A stretch of DNA of 64,000 nt from JAOPZW01 sp963788935 (GTDB taxonomy: Bacteria; Actinomycetota; Thermoleophilia; Solirubrobacterales; Solirubrobacteraceae), in contig CAWBIM010000004.1 of assembly GCA_963788935.1 (NCBI GenBank), positions 310,001 to 374,000 of the forward strand, read 5' to 3'. The notes beneath the pieces were generated by a model. That model made no database searches. It saw nothing but the letters and a program-made list of their open reading frames with translations, and was not told the origin of the DNA. Position numbers and translations under genes: made by a program. Every line of letters starts with the position of its first letter. Position 1 is the first letter of the stretch. Of this stretch, positions 1 through 8,264 are shown piece after piece.

Positions 1-875
1 GCGGCCTTCAGCTGCAGGCAGCCGCGCATCAGCGCGCGCGGGCCCGCGAGGAAGCCGATCCGCGCGCCGGCCATGCCGTAGCAGTGCGACACCGAGAACG
101 TCGCGACCGCCTGCTCGGAGACCGTGACCGCCGGATGCAGCTCGCTCGCCGGGTCGATCGCGAGCGGCCCGTGGGTCACGTCGTCGATGAGGAGGACCCC
201 GTGGCGCTCGGCGAGGCGGGCCAGCGCCGCCACCTCGTCCGCGCGGGCGACCGTCCCGTACGGGTTGACCGGGTCGATGAGGCAGATCGCCCGCGTGCGC
301 GGCGTGATCGCCGCGGCCACGCGGTCGGGGTCCAGGCGGAAGCCGGTCTCGGCGCCGAGCGGCACCGCGACCGGGCGGCCGCCCGCGGCGATCACGGCCG
401 GCGGCAGGTGGAAGTAGCCGGGGTCGCCGAGGATGACCTCGTCGCCGGGGTCGACCGAGGCCATGAGCGCGAGCGCGAGGCCGGCCTGCGCGCCCTCGGT
501 CCCGACGACCTCGAACGCCGCGTCGCGCTCGCGGCCGAGCACGCCGGCCGCCGCGTCGCGCAGCGGCTCGATCAGGTCCGGCGCGTACATGTCGAGCGCG
601 TCGGGCTCGACCGCCGCGCGCATCGCCGCGACCGCGCTCTCGGGCGGGCCGGCGAAGCAGGTCAGCCAGCCGAGGTCGGCCCAGTCGGCCGGCAGCCGCG
701 TCGTGCCCTCGGGATAGAGGTCCTCGGCGTCGAGCCCCACCAGCGCGATGGCGTCCCGGTAGGTGACGTAGTTCCACATCGCGTGGTGGCTGCGCTGGAT
801 CGCGCGCAGGCGCTCGGAGACGGCGAGCGTGCCGTCGGCGGCCGGGTCCGCCGCCCAGGTCAGGACGTTGCTCAT
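1..875 (-). CDS. Fold-type-I PLP enzyme (aminotransferase class I/II-like) with catalytic Lys replaced by His; 3' end outside window
   Basis: 291 codons are visible from an ATG that overlaps the stop of the upstream methyltransferase gene; the C-terminus runs off the left edge. The order of aminotransferase class I/II landmarks is clear: a GTEGAQAGL cofactor-phosphate turn near residue 127, a PVNPYG turn near 204 (Asn for the PLP O3'), a LIDDV strand with the Asp that pairs with the pyridine nitrogen, and a GARIGF phosphate-binding Arg. At the place of the Schiff-base lysine (usual form SFSKTY..G.R.G) the protein reads SVSHCYGMAGARIGF, so residue 264 is His (codon CAC at 84-86). Family knowledge says Lys is needed for transamination. 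A few fold-type-I enzymes such as ColD use His there for dehydration chemistry, so an unusual reaction or a non-catalytic role is inferred. It is the last visible gene of the operon led by the XRE-cupin regulator. Confidence 0.8.
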   Translation of the reverse strand, partial: MSNVLTWAADPAADGTLAVSERLRAIQRSHHAMWNYVTYRDAIALVGLDAEDLYPEGTTRLPADWADLGWLTCFAGPPESAVAAMRAAVEPDALDMYAPDLIEPLRDAAAGVLGRERDAAFEVVGTEGAQAGLALALMASVDPGDEVILGDPGYFHLPPAVIAAGGRPVAVPLGAETGFRLDPDRVAAAITPRTRAICLIDPVNPYGTVARADEVAALARLAERHGVLLIDDVTHGPLAIDPASELHPAVTVSEQAVATFSVSHCYGMAGARIGFLAGPRALMRGCLQLKA

Positions 876-1733
876 GCCGTCTCCGTGCGGACGAGCCGCA
901 CGACGCGGTAGATCCCGAAGCGGTCCTGCGGTGATCTGCGCGGGCGTGTACCCGGCCGCCGCGGCGTAGCCGAGGATCTGCTCGACCGGCCGCAGGCGCC
1001 AGACGCAGCGCTCGCCCGCCGCGTTCACCCAGACGCGCGCGATGTACTCGATCTCCGGGTTGCGGGTCTGGACGTTGAAGACGATCTGGCCCGGCGCGAC
1101 GAGCTCCGCGAGGTCGGCGAAGTGGCGCTCGATGCGGGCGTCGTCGTGGTAGATGCCGTAGAGGCCGAGTTCGAGGACGACGTCGGGCTTCGGCTCGAGC
1201 GCGGCGAGCGCGGTCCGGTCGAACGCGCTCGCGCGGACGAACGTCGCGCGGTCGGCGACCCCCAGGCGCTCGGCGGCCGCCCGCGCGCCGTCGAGCGCCG
1301 GCTGGGCGATGTCGCACATCACGGCCCGCGCGCCGGGATGCGCCGCCACGGCGCTCAGGAGGTACGGCGCCGGCCCGGCGGCGAGGTCGGCGACGACGGG
1401 CGCGGGGCCGTCGGTGGCCGCGAGCGCGTCGCGGATCGCCTGCTCGGCGAGCGCGCGGATGTCGCGGAACGCCACGCACGTGCGCCGGCGCAGGAGGCGG
1501 CGGTCGATCTCGCGGCCGAGCGCCGTGCGCCCCGACGGTGCGTCGGCGTAGACGTGGTCCATGAACGGCCCGGACTCGAAGCCGTGGCGATAGCCGACCC
1601 GCAGGCCGTCGCTCACCAGGGCACCCGCGCGCGAGGCGGCGCGCTGCGCCGCGAAGCGCCACGCGCGCGGGGAGGAGACGGGCAGCTCGCGCTGCAGGTC
1701 GGCGAAGGTCGGGTGGGCCGCCTCAGGCGGCAT
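872..1733 (-). CDS. Class I SAM-dependent methyltransferase-like protein, one-base frameshift near its 3' end
   Basis: The ATG at 1733 overlaps the end of the helical-protein gene, and the natural stop (TGA 872-874) overlaps the next ATG, as expected for a coupled operon. A Rossmann methyltransferase core is seen: VVADLAAGPAPYL as motif I, an acidic strand (VMCDIAQPAL) and a later PDVVLELGLYG strand. Near 928-935 the frame shifts by one base. Upstream the frame reads ...YTPAQIT; downstream the natural end is DRFGIYRVVRLVRTETA. Total length 862 nt is 3n+1, so one extra base would explain it. The substrate is unknown. Neighbours suggest a tailoring step in the same pathway as the PLP enzyme. 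An artefactual indel is more likely than decay because both halves are otherwise intact. Confidence 0.65.
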
Positions 1734-2271
1734 GCGCGTAGAGCGGGACCTCGGCGAGCTCGCGGACCCGGTACAGCTCGTGGGCCTCGGCGGCCGTGGC
1801 CTCGGCCCCGTCGCCCGCCGCGCGCTCGCGCAGCTCGGCCCGGGCGCGGTCGACGTCCGCGCGGACCGTGTCGATCGCCGCCGCGTCGTCGCCCTCGGCC
1901 GCGGCGCGGTAGACGGTGAGCAGCTGCGCGAAGTGGTCGAGCGAGCCGAGCGCGTAGCCGACGAGCTCGTCGGCGCCCGAGAGCCCGGGGATCCGGTCGT
2001 AGATCGCCTCGCCCTCGTCGGGGCACGTGTACGCGTCGGGGTCGGTGCCGTTCGCGGCCGCGCGCTCGCGGAAGAGGAGCATGTGGCGCGCGTTGACGGC
2101 GATGAGGCCGGCGAGCAGCGCCTTGTCCTCGGGGCGCGGGAGCCCGGCGACGTGGGCGGAGAACAGGTCGACCCACGCCCGCATCCCGTACGCGTGGCGG
2201 GCGAAGACGGGACCGAGGTGGTCGGCGCGGTCGAGGACGACGGCGAGCTCGTCGGCGTTGTGGAGGGCCAT
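1723..2271 (-). CDS. Hypothetical helical protein, possibly ferritin-like fold
   Basis: 182 aa, no signal peptide, almost entirely amphipathic helix with many Asp, Arg, His and Ala residues. Helices around residues 20-45 (HAYGMRAWVDLFSAHV), 50-70 (GLIAVNARHMLLFRERA) and 105-125 (YALGSLDHFAQLLTVYRAA) have spaced His/Glu residues that recall ferritin-like or haem-oxygenase-like bundles. I cannot place a full EX2H or EXXH metal pair with confidence, so the fold assignment is tentative. The ATG at 2271 is 36 bp after the OsmC stop, and its end overlaps the methyltransferase start by 11 bp, so it is co-transcribed with the carbamate-kinase/FdrA operon. Function unknown; an oxidase or carrier role in the pathway is only a guess. 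Confidence 0.6.
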   Translation of the reverse strand: MALHNADELAVVLDRADHLGPVFARHAYGMRAWVDLFSAHVAGLPRPEDKALLAGLIAVNARHMLLFRERAAANGTDPDAYTCPDEGEAIYDRIPGLSGADELVGYALGSLDHFAQLLTVYRAAAEGDDAAAIDTVRADVDRARAELRERAAGDGAEATAAEAHELYRVRELAEVPLYAHAA

Positions 2272-2307
2272 GACGCGGAGTGTTTCCTATCCTGAATGGA
2301 CGTTGCC

Positions 2308-2709
2308 TTAAGTAAGGCGACCATACTCCACCTCGACGCCGGCGGCCAGCGTGTTCGAGACCCAGCAGAACGGCTGCGCGCGCTCGATCAGGGCGTCGAG
2401 CAGCTCGTCGTCGACGTCCGCGGCGCACGCGACGCGGAACCGCGCGTAGCGCAGCTCCCGCCCCGCGCGCTCGGAGCGGACGCGCACGACGAGCCCCGGG
2501 ACCTCGATCGAGCGCTTGCGGGCCACGTGCCCGACGGCGAGGCAGAAGCAGCTCGCGAGCGCGGCGCAGAACAGCTCGGTGGGCATGAAGCCCTCGTCGC
2601 CGCCGCCGTGGTCGGTGGGCTCGTCGACCGCGACCGTGTGGCCGCGGGCCTCGACGTCGGCGCGGTAGCCGCCGCGCCAGCGCGCTGTGACCTCGAGGCC
2701 CTCGGCCAT
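2308..2709 (-). CDS. OsmC/Ohr family protein
   Basis: 133 aa, the usual size for the family. The two redox cysteines of OsmC-like thiol peroxidases are visible: ALASCFCLAVGHVA near residues 52-60 (two Cys close together) and AQPFCWVSNT near 113. The N-terminal beta-rich half (VTARWRGGYRADVEARGH) and the FMPTELFCAAL helix start also fit. Family members reduce organic hydroperoxides using lipoyl or thiol donors, but many cluster-embedded paralogues have no known substrate. The ATG at 2709 shares a base with the TGA of the upstream glycosyltransferase (TGATG), implying translational coupling. Its role in this operon is unknown; protection from a reactive intermediate is an inference. Confidence 0.85.
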   Translation of the reverse strand: MAEGLEVTARWRGGYRADVEARGHTVAVDEPTDHGGGDEGFMPTELFCAALASCFCLAVGHVARKRSIEVPGLVVRVRSERAGRELRYARFRVACAADVDDELLDALIERAQPFCWVSNTLAAGVEVEYGRLT

Positions 2710-3878
2710 CAGCGCCCGCGCAGGAAGTCGCGGTAGACGGCCTCGTGCGTCTCGGCCACGCGCGCCCAGGTGTGGCGGGCGGCGACGTCGCGGCCGCCGC
2801 TGCGCAGGCGGTCGGCGAGCGCCCCGTCGCGCGCCACGCGCACGAGCGCGTCGGCCAGCGCGCCGGCGTCGCCCGCGGGCGCGAGCAGCGCGCTGTCGCC
2901 GTCGGCCAGGAAGCCGCGGAAGACGTCGAGGTCCGACACGACGGCGGGGACGCGCGCGGCCAGCGCCTCGAGGACCGCCAGGCCGAAGCCCTCCTTCGTC
3001 GAGGGCAGGGCGAACACGTCGGCGGCCCGGTAGAGCGCCTCGAGCTCCGCGTCCTCGACCGGGCCGAGCACGCGCAGGTCGCCGTTGAGCCCGAGCGCGG
3101 CCGCGCGGTCGTGGAAGCGGCCGATCTCGTCGCGGTAGTCGAACAGCGTCGCGCCGCCGGCGACGACGAGGACGGGGCGGCGGTCGGCCAGCGCGCCGCG
3201 CGCGCGGGCGAAGGCCTCGAGCAGCGTGAGCGACCCCTTGCGCGGCTCGATCCCGCCGACCGTCAGGATCGCCAGGCGCCCGTCGAGGCCGGCGGCCTCG
3301 CGGTCGGCCTCGCGCTCGCCGGCGTCGCGGGGCGGGCGGTAGCGATCGGTGTCCACGCCGTTGCCGACGAGGCCGGACTCGACGCCGAACTCGTCGCGGA
3401 CGCGCGCGATCCACGGCGGCGACACGCACACGACGTGGTCGGGCTCCGCGATCGAGCGGATCTGGCAGGCGACGAGCGACGGCGAGCGGAAGTCGTCGAC
3501 GTGGTGCACGGTCCGGATCACGGCGTCGACCACGCCCTCGTCGCGCAGCGCGAGCGCGGCGTTGGCCGAGATGCAGTCCTGCGCGTGCACGACGTCGAAG
3601 CCGCCGTCGCGCAGGATCGGGCGCAGGCCGTCGCGGTAGGTCGCGATCGTCGAGGCGATCTTCGCGTCGAAGTCGCCCTCGGGCGGCTCGTGGGGGACGA
3701 CCGTCGCCGGCACCGCGGGCGCCCGGAAGAACGCGGAGCCGGGCGGGCCGACCGCGAACAGCTCGACCGCGTGGCCGCGGGCCGCGAGCGCCTCGGCCAC
3801 GGCGATCGCGTGCACGACCCCGCCGCGCGGGCGCACGGAGTACGTGAGCATCGCGACGCGCAGCGCGCCGTCGGTCAC
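2709..3878 (-). CDS. MSMEG_0565-type family 4 glycosyltransferase
   Basis: 389 aa GT-B fold glycosyltransferase. The N-terminal domain begins VAMLTYSVRPRGGVVHAI and contains FDVVHAQD. The C-terminal nucleotide-sugar domain has LTVGGIEPRKGSLTLL (phosphate-binding region) and the donor-binding EX7E segment inside STKEGFGLAVLEALA. The protein resembles the MSMEG_0565 family, which co-occurs with the nitrilase-associated Nit1C genes in mycobacteria and other bacteria; this window also holds MSMEG_0567, 0568, 0572 and sll0787 relatives, which supports that placement. GTG start at 3878 overlaps the fdrA stop (GTGA) and its own stop overlaps the OsmC start. Acceptor and sugar are unknown. A family-level call is firm, the subfamily somewhat less so. 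Confidence 0.85.
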   Translation of the reverse strand: MTDGALRVAMLTYSVRPRGGVVHAIAVAEALAARGHAVELFAVGPPGSAFFRAPAVPATVVPHEPPEGDFDAKIASTIATYRDGLRPILRDGGFDVVHAQDCISANAALALRDEGVVDAVIRTVHHVDDFRSPSLVACQIRSIAEPDHVVCVSPPWIARVRDEFGVESGLVGNGVDTDRYRPPRDAGEREADREAAGLDGRLAILTVGGIEPRKGSLTLLEAFARARGALADRRPVLVVAGGATLFDYRDEIGRFHDRAAALGLNGDLRVLGPVEDAELEALYRAADVFALPSTKEGFGLAVLEALAARVPAVVSDLDVFRGFLADGDSALLAPAGDAGALADALVRVARDGALADRLRSGGRDVAARHTWARVAETHEAVYRDFLRGR

Positions 3879-5350
3879 TTCGCCTCGCCCACCCGCACCG
3901 CCCGCACGGCCAGGCGGGCCGCGGCGGCGTTCGACGGGGCGACGATCGCCCCCGCGGCCTCGAGCGCCGCGGTCTGGCGGCGCGCGTCCTGCGGGTCCTC
4001 GGCCGTGCCGCACACGCGCACGACGACCGTCGCCCGCTCCGCGACGCGGCCCAGCGCCCCGGCGAGCTCGCCGGCGGGGTCGGGGTGCGAGCCGTGGCCG
4101 AGGACGACGTCGAGCAGCAGGCACCCGAGCGCGTCGTCGCCGGCCGCCTCCTCGACCATCCCGACGCGCAGGTCGAGGTCGACCATCGGGTGCGGGCGCC
4201 CGCGGGTGTACTCCTCCTCGCCGAGGTCGAGGATCCGATGCCCGCCCGGTGCCTCGTCGTGCCCGCTCACGTTGCCCGCGACCGGGCCGAGCGCGTCCTC
4301 GAGGATCGTCAGCGCCTCGTGGGCGAGCGACCCGCCCGAGAACAGCCCGAGCACCGCGCGCCCGGCCGAGGCGTCGCGGCGGGCGTCGACGGCGCGCTCG
4401 AGCGCGGCGACGTCGGGCGGGGCCGCGCCGGCGGCCGCGAGGGCCGCCGCCTCGAGGCTGTCGTGCACCTCGTACGGCGCGTCGGCGTCGCGCAGGCCGA
4501 CGAACGCCGCGACCGCGCGCTTGCCCGGCGGCAGCGCGTCGGCCAGCGCCGCGACGACCTCGGGCGACGGGGGCTTGGAGACCAGCAGGACGGTCTCGGT
4601 CGCGTCGTCCTCCCCGAGCAGTGCGAGGCCCTGGCGGAACGCGAGGCCGCCGACCTCCGCCGACAGGTCGCGCCCGCCGACGCCGACGATCTGCGACACG
4701 CCGCCGCCGGCCGCGGCGACGAGACAGGCCGCCTCCTGCGCGCCGGTCCCGGCCGCGGCGACGATGCCGACGGGGCCGGAAGGCACGACGTTGGCGAAGC
4801 CCAGGCCGACGCCGCCGAGCATCGCGGTGCCGCACCCCGGGCCCATGACGAGCAGGCCGCGCTCGCCGCCGCGGCGCTTGAGCGCGACCTCGTCGGCGAC
4901 GGACACGTGGTCGGAGAAGAGGAAGACGTGCAGGCCGCGGCTCAGCGCGCGGTGCGCCTCGAGCGCGGCGTACTCGCCGGGGACCGAGACGAGCGCGACG
5001 TTCGCGCCGCCGAGGCCGTCGACGGCCGACCCGAGCGAGCGCGGCCGGGCGGGCGCGGCACCGGCCCCGTTCGCGCCGGCGCCGCCCGCGCCGCCGGCGG
5101 CGAGCATCCGCTCGGCCTCGGCCAGCGCGTCGCCCGCCGGTCCCTCGTCGCCGTCGACCGCGATCACGATGTCGCCCGGCGTCGCGTCCGCCCGCGCGCC
5201 GAGGTCCGAGAGGGCCGCGAGGTTCGCGGGCGTGCCCATCGCGACCTCGCACGACGCGATCCCGTCGCGGCCGCGCAGCGCCCGCGCGATGCCCATGAGC
5301 CGCACGCTGTCGGCGTAGCGGTCGGCCAGGGTGCGGACCTGCCAGCTCAC
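3875..5350 (-). CDS. fdrA: FdrA-like protein (succinyl-CoA synthetase alpha fold; oxamic transcarbamylase component)
   Basis: 491 aa with the FdrA layout of two succinyl-CoA-synthetase-like halves. Glycine-rich nucleotide/CoA-type loops are seen at GLLVMGPGCGTAMLGG and GPVGIVAAAGTGAQE near residues 180-225, then GVGGRDLSAEVGG and, in the second half, VLGLFSGGSLAHEA and LLDVVLGHGSHPDP. In E. coli FdrA (AllF) with YlbE (AllG) and YlbF (AllH) has been linked to oxamate carbamoyltransfer in anaerobic allantoin use. Here a DUF1116 (AllG-like) gene lies at 11.7 kb and carbamate kinase is immediately upstream, overlapping by GTGA. The C-terminal stop overlaps the glycosyltransferase start. The reaction is inferred from family; no AllH (DUF2877) gene is present in the window. 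Confidence 0.88.
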   Translation of the reverse strand: MSWQVRTLADRYADSVRLMGIARALRGRDGIASCEVAMGTPANLAALSDLGARADATPGDIVIAVDGDEGPAGDALAEAERMLAAGGAGGAGANGAGAAPARPRSLGSAVDGLGGANVALVSVPGEYAALEAHRALSRGLHVFLFSDHVSVADEVALKRRGGERGLLVMGPGCGTAMLGGVGLGFANVVPSGPVGIVAAAGTGAQEAACLVAAAGGGVSQIVGVGGRDLSAEVGGLAFRQGLALLGEDDATETVLLVSKPPSPEVVAALADALPPGKRAVAAFVGLRDADAPYEVHDSLEAAALAAAGAAPPDVAALERAVDARRDASAGRAVLGLFSGGSLAHEALTILEDALGPVAGNVSGHDEAPGGHRILDLGEEEYTRGRPHPMVDLDLRVGMVEEAAGDDALGCLLLDVVLGHGSHPDPAGELAGALGRVAERATVVVRVCGTAEDPQDARRQTAALEAAGAIVAPSNAAAARLAVRAVRVGEAK

Positions 5351-6309
5351 ACGGCGACCGCCGGGCGCTCGAGCACGGACGGCCCCTCGGCGTCGGGCAC
5401 GATCCAGGTGCCGGCCTCGCCGTCGAGCGCCGCCGCGACGTGCGCCGCGTCGGTGATGACGGCGCGCCCGCCGCCGCCGGCGAACCGCGCGGCGCCCTCG
5501 ATCTTCGGGCCCATGCTCCCGGGCGGGAACTCGCCCGCGTCGAGGTGGCGCAGCGCGTCGGAGACGGTGAGGCGGACGATCGCGCGCTGGTCCGGCGTGC
5601 CGAACCCGAGGGCGGCGCGCGGGACGCCCGTGACGAGCACGAGCAGGTCGGCGCCGAGCGCGGCCGCGAGCTCGGCGGCGCAGCGGTCCTTGTCGATGAC
5701 GGCGTCGATGCCCTCGAGGCCCGCGCCGCGGCGCACGACGGGGATGCCGCCGCCGCCGCCCGCGATCACGAGCACGCCGGCCGCCGCGAGGACCTCGATC
5801 TCGTGCAGCTCGACGATCTCGATCGGCTGGGGGCTCGGCATCATCCGCCGCCATCCGCGGCCCGCGTCCGGCCCGACCTGCCAGCCGCGCTCCTCGGCCA
5901 GCCGCCGCGCCGTCGGCTCGTCGTAGAACGGGCCGATCGGCTTCGTCGGGGCCCCGGTGAGCGCCGGGTCCTCGGGGTTGACCCGCACGCGCGTCAGGAT
6001 CGTGGCGGTCGGCAGCGAGGGGTCGACCGCGTTCAGCGCCTGCTGGAGCAGGTAGCCGATCTCGCCCTGCGTCATCGCGTCGAGGACGTCGAACGGCAGC
6101 GCGGGCGCGTCGGGCTCGCCGCCCGCCTGCTGGAGGGCGAGCGCGCCGACCTGCGGGCCGTTGCCGTGGGTGAGCACGACCTCGTGCGCCCGGGCGACGC
6201 GGGCGATCGCCTTCGCGGCCTCGATGGCATGCGCCGTCTGCTCGGTCCAGGTCCCGCGCTCGTCCTCGCGGATCAGCGCGTTGCCGCCGAAGGCGATGAC
6301 GATGCGCAT
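5347..6309 (-). CDS. arcC: Carbamate kinase
   Basis: 320 aa, normal length. All family landmarks are present: AFGGNALI at the N-terminus, LTHGNGPQVG near residue 50, GGGGIPV near 187, VIDKDRCAAELA near 206 and PPGSMGPKIEGAARF near 275. The enzyme makes ATP from carbamoyl phosphate and ADP, releasing carbamate that breaks down to ammonia and CO2; it acts in the cytoplasm. Its stop overlaps the fdrA start by four bases, so the two should be made together, which fits a carbamoyl-phosphate-yielding FdrA/DUF1116 reaction feeding this kinase. In E. coli the matching kinase of the allantoin pathway is AllK. No ornithine carbamoyltransferase is nearby, which argues against an arginine deiminase pathway. 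Confidence 0.95.
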   Translation of the reverse strand: MRIVIAFGGNALIREDERGTWTEQTAHAIEAAKAIARVARAHEVVLTHGNGPQVGALALQQAGGEPDAPALPFDVLDAMTQGEIGYLLQQALNAVDPSLPTATILTRVRVNPEDPALTGAPTKPIGPFYDEPTARRLAEERGWQVGPDAGRGWRRMMPSPQPIEIVELHEIEVLAAAGVLVIAGGGGGIPVVRRGAGLEGIDAVIDKDRCAAELAAALGADLLVLVTGVPRAALGFGTPDQRAIVRLTVSDALRHLDAGEFPPGSMGPKIEGAARFAGGGGRAVITDAAHVAAALDGEAGTWIVPDAEGPSVLERPAVAV

Positions 6310-6324
6310 GCCTGCGGCCCGCCG

Positions 6325-6918
6325 TCAGGAGCTCCGGATCGCCAGCCAGATCGCCCGGGCGGGCTCGTCGGACGGGTTGGCCCACGAGTGCGGGTAGGCC
6401 GTGCGGAAGTGGATCGAGTCGCCCGCGTCGAGGTCGTAGACGACGGCGTCGATCGTGAAGCGCATCGTCCCCTCGAGCAGGAGGACGAGCTCCTCGCCGG
6501 GGTGGATCATCGGCTGCGGGCCGCTGTCGGCCCACGGCTCGACCGCGGCCTCCGCGCCGGCCACGAAGAACGGGCCGTAGCGACCGGAGATGTTGTTGAG
6601 GACGAGGCCGTCCTTCGACGTGTGCAGCCGCGTGCGCTCGTCGTGGCGCACGACGGTCACCGGGCGCAGGCCGTCGGACTCCTCGATGAAGTAGCCGACG
6701 CTCTTGCCCAGGGCGGCGGCCACCTTCATGAGGCTCGTGATCGTCGGGGTCATCCCGCTCTTCTCGATCTTGTGGATCGAGGCGGGGGAGAGGCCCGAGC
6801 GCCGCGCGAGCTGCTGCAGCGACCAGCCGCGCTCGGCGCGCGCCTTGGCGACCTTCGCGCCGATCGCGGAGACGGTCTGCTCGATCTCGGAGCCGAAATA
6901 GGGAGGGGTCGCGGTCAT
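6325..6918 (-). CDS. XRE-family transcriptional regulator with C-terminal cupin domain
   Basis: 197 aa. Residues about 10-70 form an XRE helix-turn-helix (KARAERGWSLQQLARRSGLS... followed by IHKIEKSGMTPTITSLMKV). Residues about 110-190 are a cupin_2 barrel (MIHPGEELVLLLEGTMRF and a YDLDAGDSIHF strand) that usually senses a small ligand. Such regulators commonly control amine, amide or amino-acid catabolic operons. It is the first gene of the minus-strand operon and faces the NitB-like operon across a 233-bp region with GGAAACG/CGTTTCC repeats, so it probably controls both directions and itself. The ligand is unknown. The ATG at 6918 is the first plausible start. Confidence 0.9.
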   Translation of the reverse strand: MTATPPYFGSEIEQTVSAIGAKVAKARAERGWSLQQLARRSGLSPASIHKIEKSGMTPTITSLMKVAAALGKSVGYFIEESDGLRPVTVVRHDERTRLHTSKDGLVLNNISGRYGPFFVAGAEAAVEPWADSGPQPMIHPGEELVLLLEGTMRFTIDAVVYDLDAGDSIHFRTAYPHSWANPSDEPARAIWLAIRSS

Positions 6919-7151
6919 CGACTTTCGGAAAGAGAATGTGCACCATCGGAAACGCCGGAGTCAAGCCAAATCGTTTCCTATGGTGAACATAGCCGGTCCG
7001 ACAGACGGTCGCCCGGGACCCGACAACCGGGCTGAATCCCGGACAAAGCGCTTGACGCGGCGGCTCGCGGTCCGTTAGAACGCCATTCGCGATCCGAAAC
7101 GATCGGCCGGCGCAAGCGCCGTGCACCCGAGCGTCCCCAAGGGGGTGCGAA
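6919..7151. promoter_or_regulatory. Divergent promoter region with GGAAACG-type repeats
   Basis: This gap separates the XRE-cupin gene (minus) from the NitB-like gene (plus). It is visibly richer in A+T than its flanks. It holds GGAAACG at 6948-6954 facing CGTTTCC at 6972-6978 (17 bases between, an inverted pair), a CTTTC-G-GAAAG dyad at 6922-6932, and a third copy CGAAACG at 7095-7101. A good Shine-Dalgarno run (AAGGGGG) ends six bases before the GTG at 7152. The repeats are the natural candidates for binding by the XRE-cupin regulator. This is inference from symmetry and position. Confidence 0.55.
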
Positions 7152-7637
7152 GTGGCCAAGACCGACCTCGCCGAGCAGCCTGCCGGCACCGAGCTCTTCG
7201 ACGTCTCGGAGAAGATCTTCCCCGACGTCAAGGCCGAAGAGGGCGAGTCCGCCTACACGTTCATGCACACCGTGCCGTACGAGGGCTCGGTGGGGCTCGT
7301 CAACCTGCTCACCACCACCCGCGTGCTGCGCAAGGGGTTCAAGACGAACCTCGTGCTCTACGGGCCGGGGGTCCTGATGGCCTCCGGGACCCGCGGCTTC
7401 CCGAAGGTCGGCGACGAGGCCTTCCCGGGCCACATGGCCATCAACAACCAGATCCGCACGTTCCTGGACGAGGGCGGGACGGTCTACGCGTGCCGCTTCG
7501 CGTGCGGGGCGCTGTACGGGTTCCCGGAGGACTTCCTCATGGACGGCGTCAAGCCGTTCCACCCGCTGGACGTCCTCGACGCCGCGCTCACGGCCTGGCG
7601 CGACAAGGCCTTCCAGCTCAACACCTGGACGGTCTGA
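7152..7637 (+). CDS. nitB: MSMEG_0572/Sll0783 family nitrogen-starvation protein (NitB-like)
   Basis: 161 aa, the usual size of the family, with no signal peptide. Conserved-looking core segments include YTFMHTVPYEGSVGLVNLL near residue 35, GPGVLMASGTRGFPKVGDEA near 75 and GHMAINNQIRTFLDEGG near 97. The fold resembles DsrE/YchN-like small sulfur-relay proteins, but the family role is unknown. It is induced by nitrogen stress in cyanobacteria and is the first gene of the Nit1C nitrilase cluster, which in Pseudomonas pseudoalcaligenes is needed for cyanide assimilation. Here it starts the plus-strand operon. GTG start chosen because of the strong AAGGGGG ribosome site and because the protein then begins VAKTDLAEQ as a normal N-terminus. 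Confidence 0.85.
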   Translation: MAKTDLAEQPAGTELFDVSEKIFPDVKAEEGESAYTFMHTVPYEGSVGLVNLLTTTRVLRKGFKTNLVLYGPGVLMASGTRGFPKVGDEAFPGHMAINNQIRTFLDEGGTVYACRFACGALYGFPEDFLMDGVKPFHPLDVLDAALTAWRDKAFQLNTWTV

Positions 7638-7648
7638 GCGGCCGGCTC

Positions 7649-8263
7649 GTGGGGCGCGAGGACGCCATCGCGGCGTGGCGGCGCGCCGAGGCGCGGATCT
7701 ACCCGACGGTGATGGTCAACCCCGCGATCTACGAGCAGTACGTGACGATCGTCCGCGCGATCGCCGACGAGCTGGGCGACGTGCGGACGGACGACGACCT
7801 GGTGACGGCCTGGACCGAGCGACGTGACATCGCGACGGCGGTGGTCGAACGGCACGCGCCGAGCATGCGCATGCTGATGGACCTCGCCGCCGTGCGCGAT
7901 GCCGCGTTCTGCCACCGCCACCGCGAGCTCACCCGGCAGCGCGGGCGCGAGATCGCGGCCGAGCGGCTGGAGGCGGCGAAGCGCAACGGCGACGACTGGG
8001 TCGTGCTGTTCGAGGACGTGACGCCGATGGGCTCGCACCGGCTCGAGATGCACGTCCGCAGCGGCCGTGCGCTGCATCCCTCGAGCCAGATGGACCTCGA
8101 GAAGCCGACGCCGACGTTCGAGCTCGAGGTCGTCCAGCTCGACCCCGCCGACGGCAGCTGGCTCCTCGACCGCCCGCCGCTGATGCCGGCCCAGCGGTAC
8201 GCGACCCAGGAGGAGTGGGAGGCCCGCATCGCGCAGGCGCGGGCGACCTTCGGAAAGGACTGA
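7649..8263 (+). CDS. Unknown protein between NitB-like and amidohydrolase genes
   Basis: About 204 aa from a GTG at 7649, 11 bases after the NitB-like stop; its stop lies two bases before the amidohydrolase ATG. I do not recognise the family. The first 115 residues are helical and charged (YPTVMVNPAIYEQYVTIV, ERHAPSMRMLMDLAAV). After residue 118 there is a small beta-rich segment (DDWVVLFEDVTPMGSHRLEM) and a segment rich in Pro. A single Cys/His cluster (AFCHRHREL) sits near residue 83. No membrane segment or signal peptide is present. Position in a tight operon with Nit1C relatives suggests a dedicated pathway protein, in the place where the nitrilase is normally encoded. Confidence 0.7.
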   Translation: MGREDAIAAWRRAEARIYPTVMVNPAIYEQYVTIVRAIADELGDVRTDDDLVTAWTERRDIATAVVERHAPSMRMLMDLAAVRDAAFCHRHRELTRQRGREIAAERLEAAKRNGDDWVVLFEDVTPMGSHRLEMHVRSGRALHPSSQMDLEKPTPTFELEVVQLDPADGSWLLDRPPLMPAQRYATQEEWEARIAQARATFGKD

Positions 8264-8264
8264 G

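Noticed and set aside
2745..5318. Very long open frame on the plus strand opposite the fdrA and glycosyltransferase genes
   Set aside because: It is an antisense shadow caused by high G+C; the product is Arg/Ala/Val-rich with no domain, and the minus-strand genes have clear motifs.
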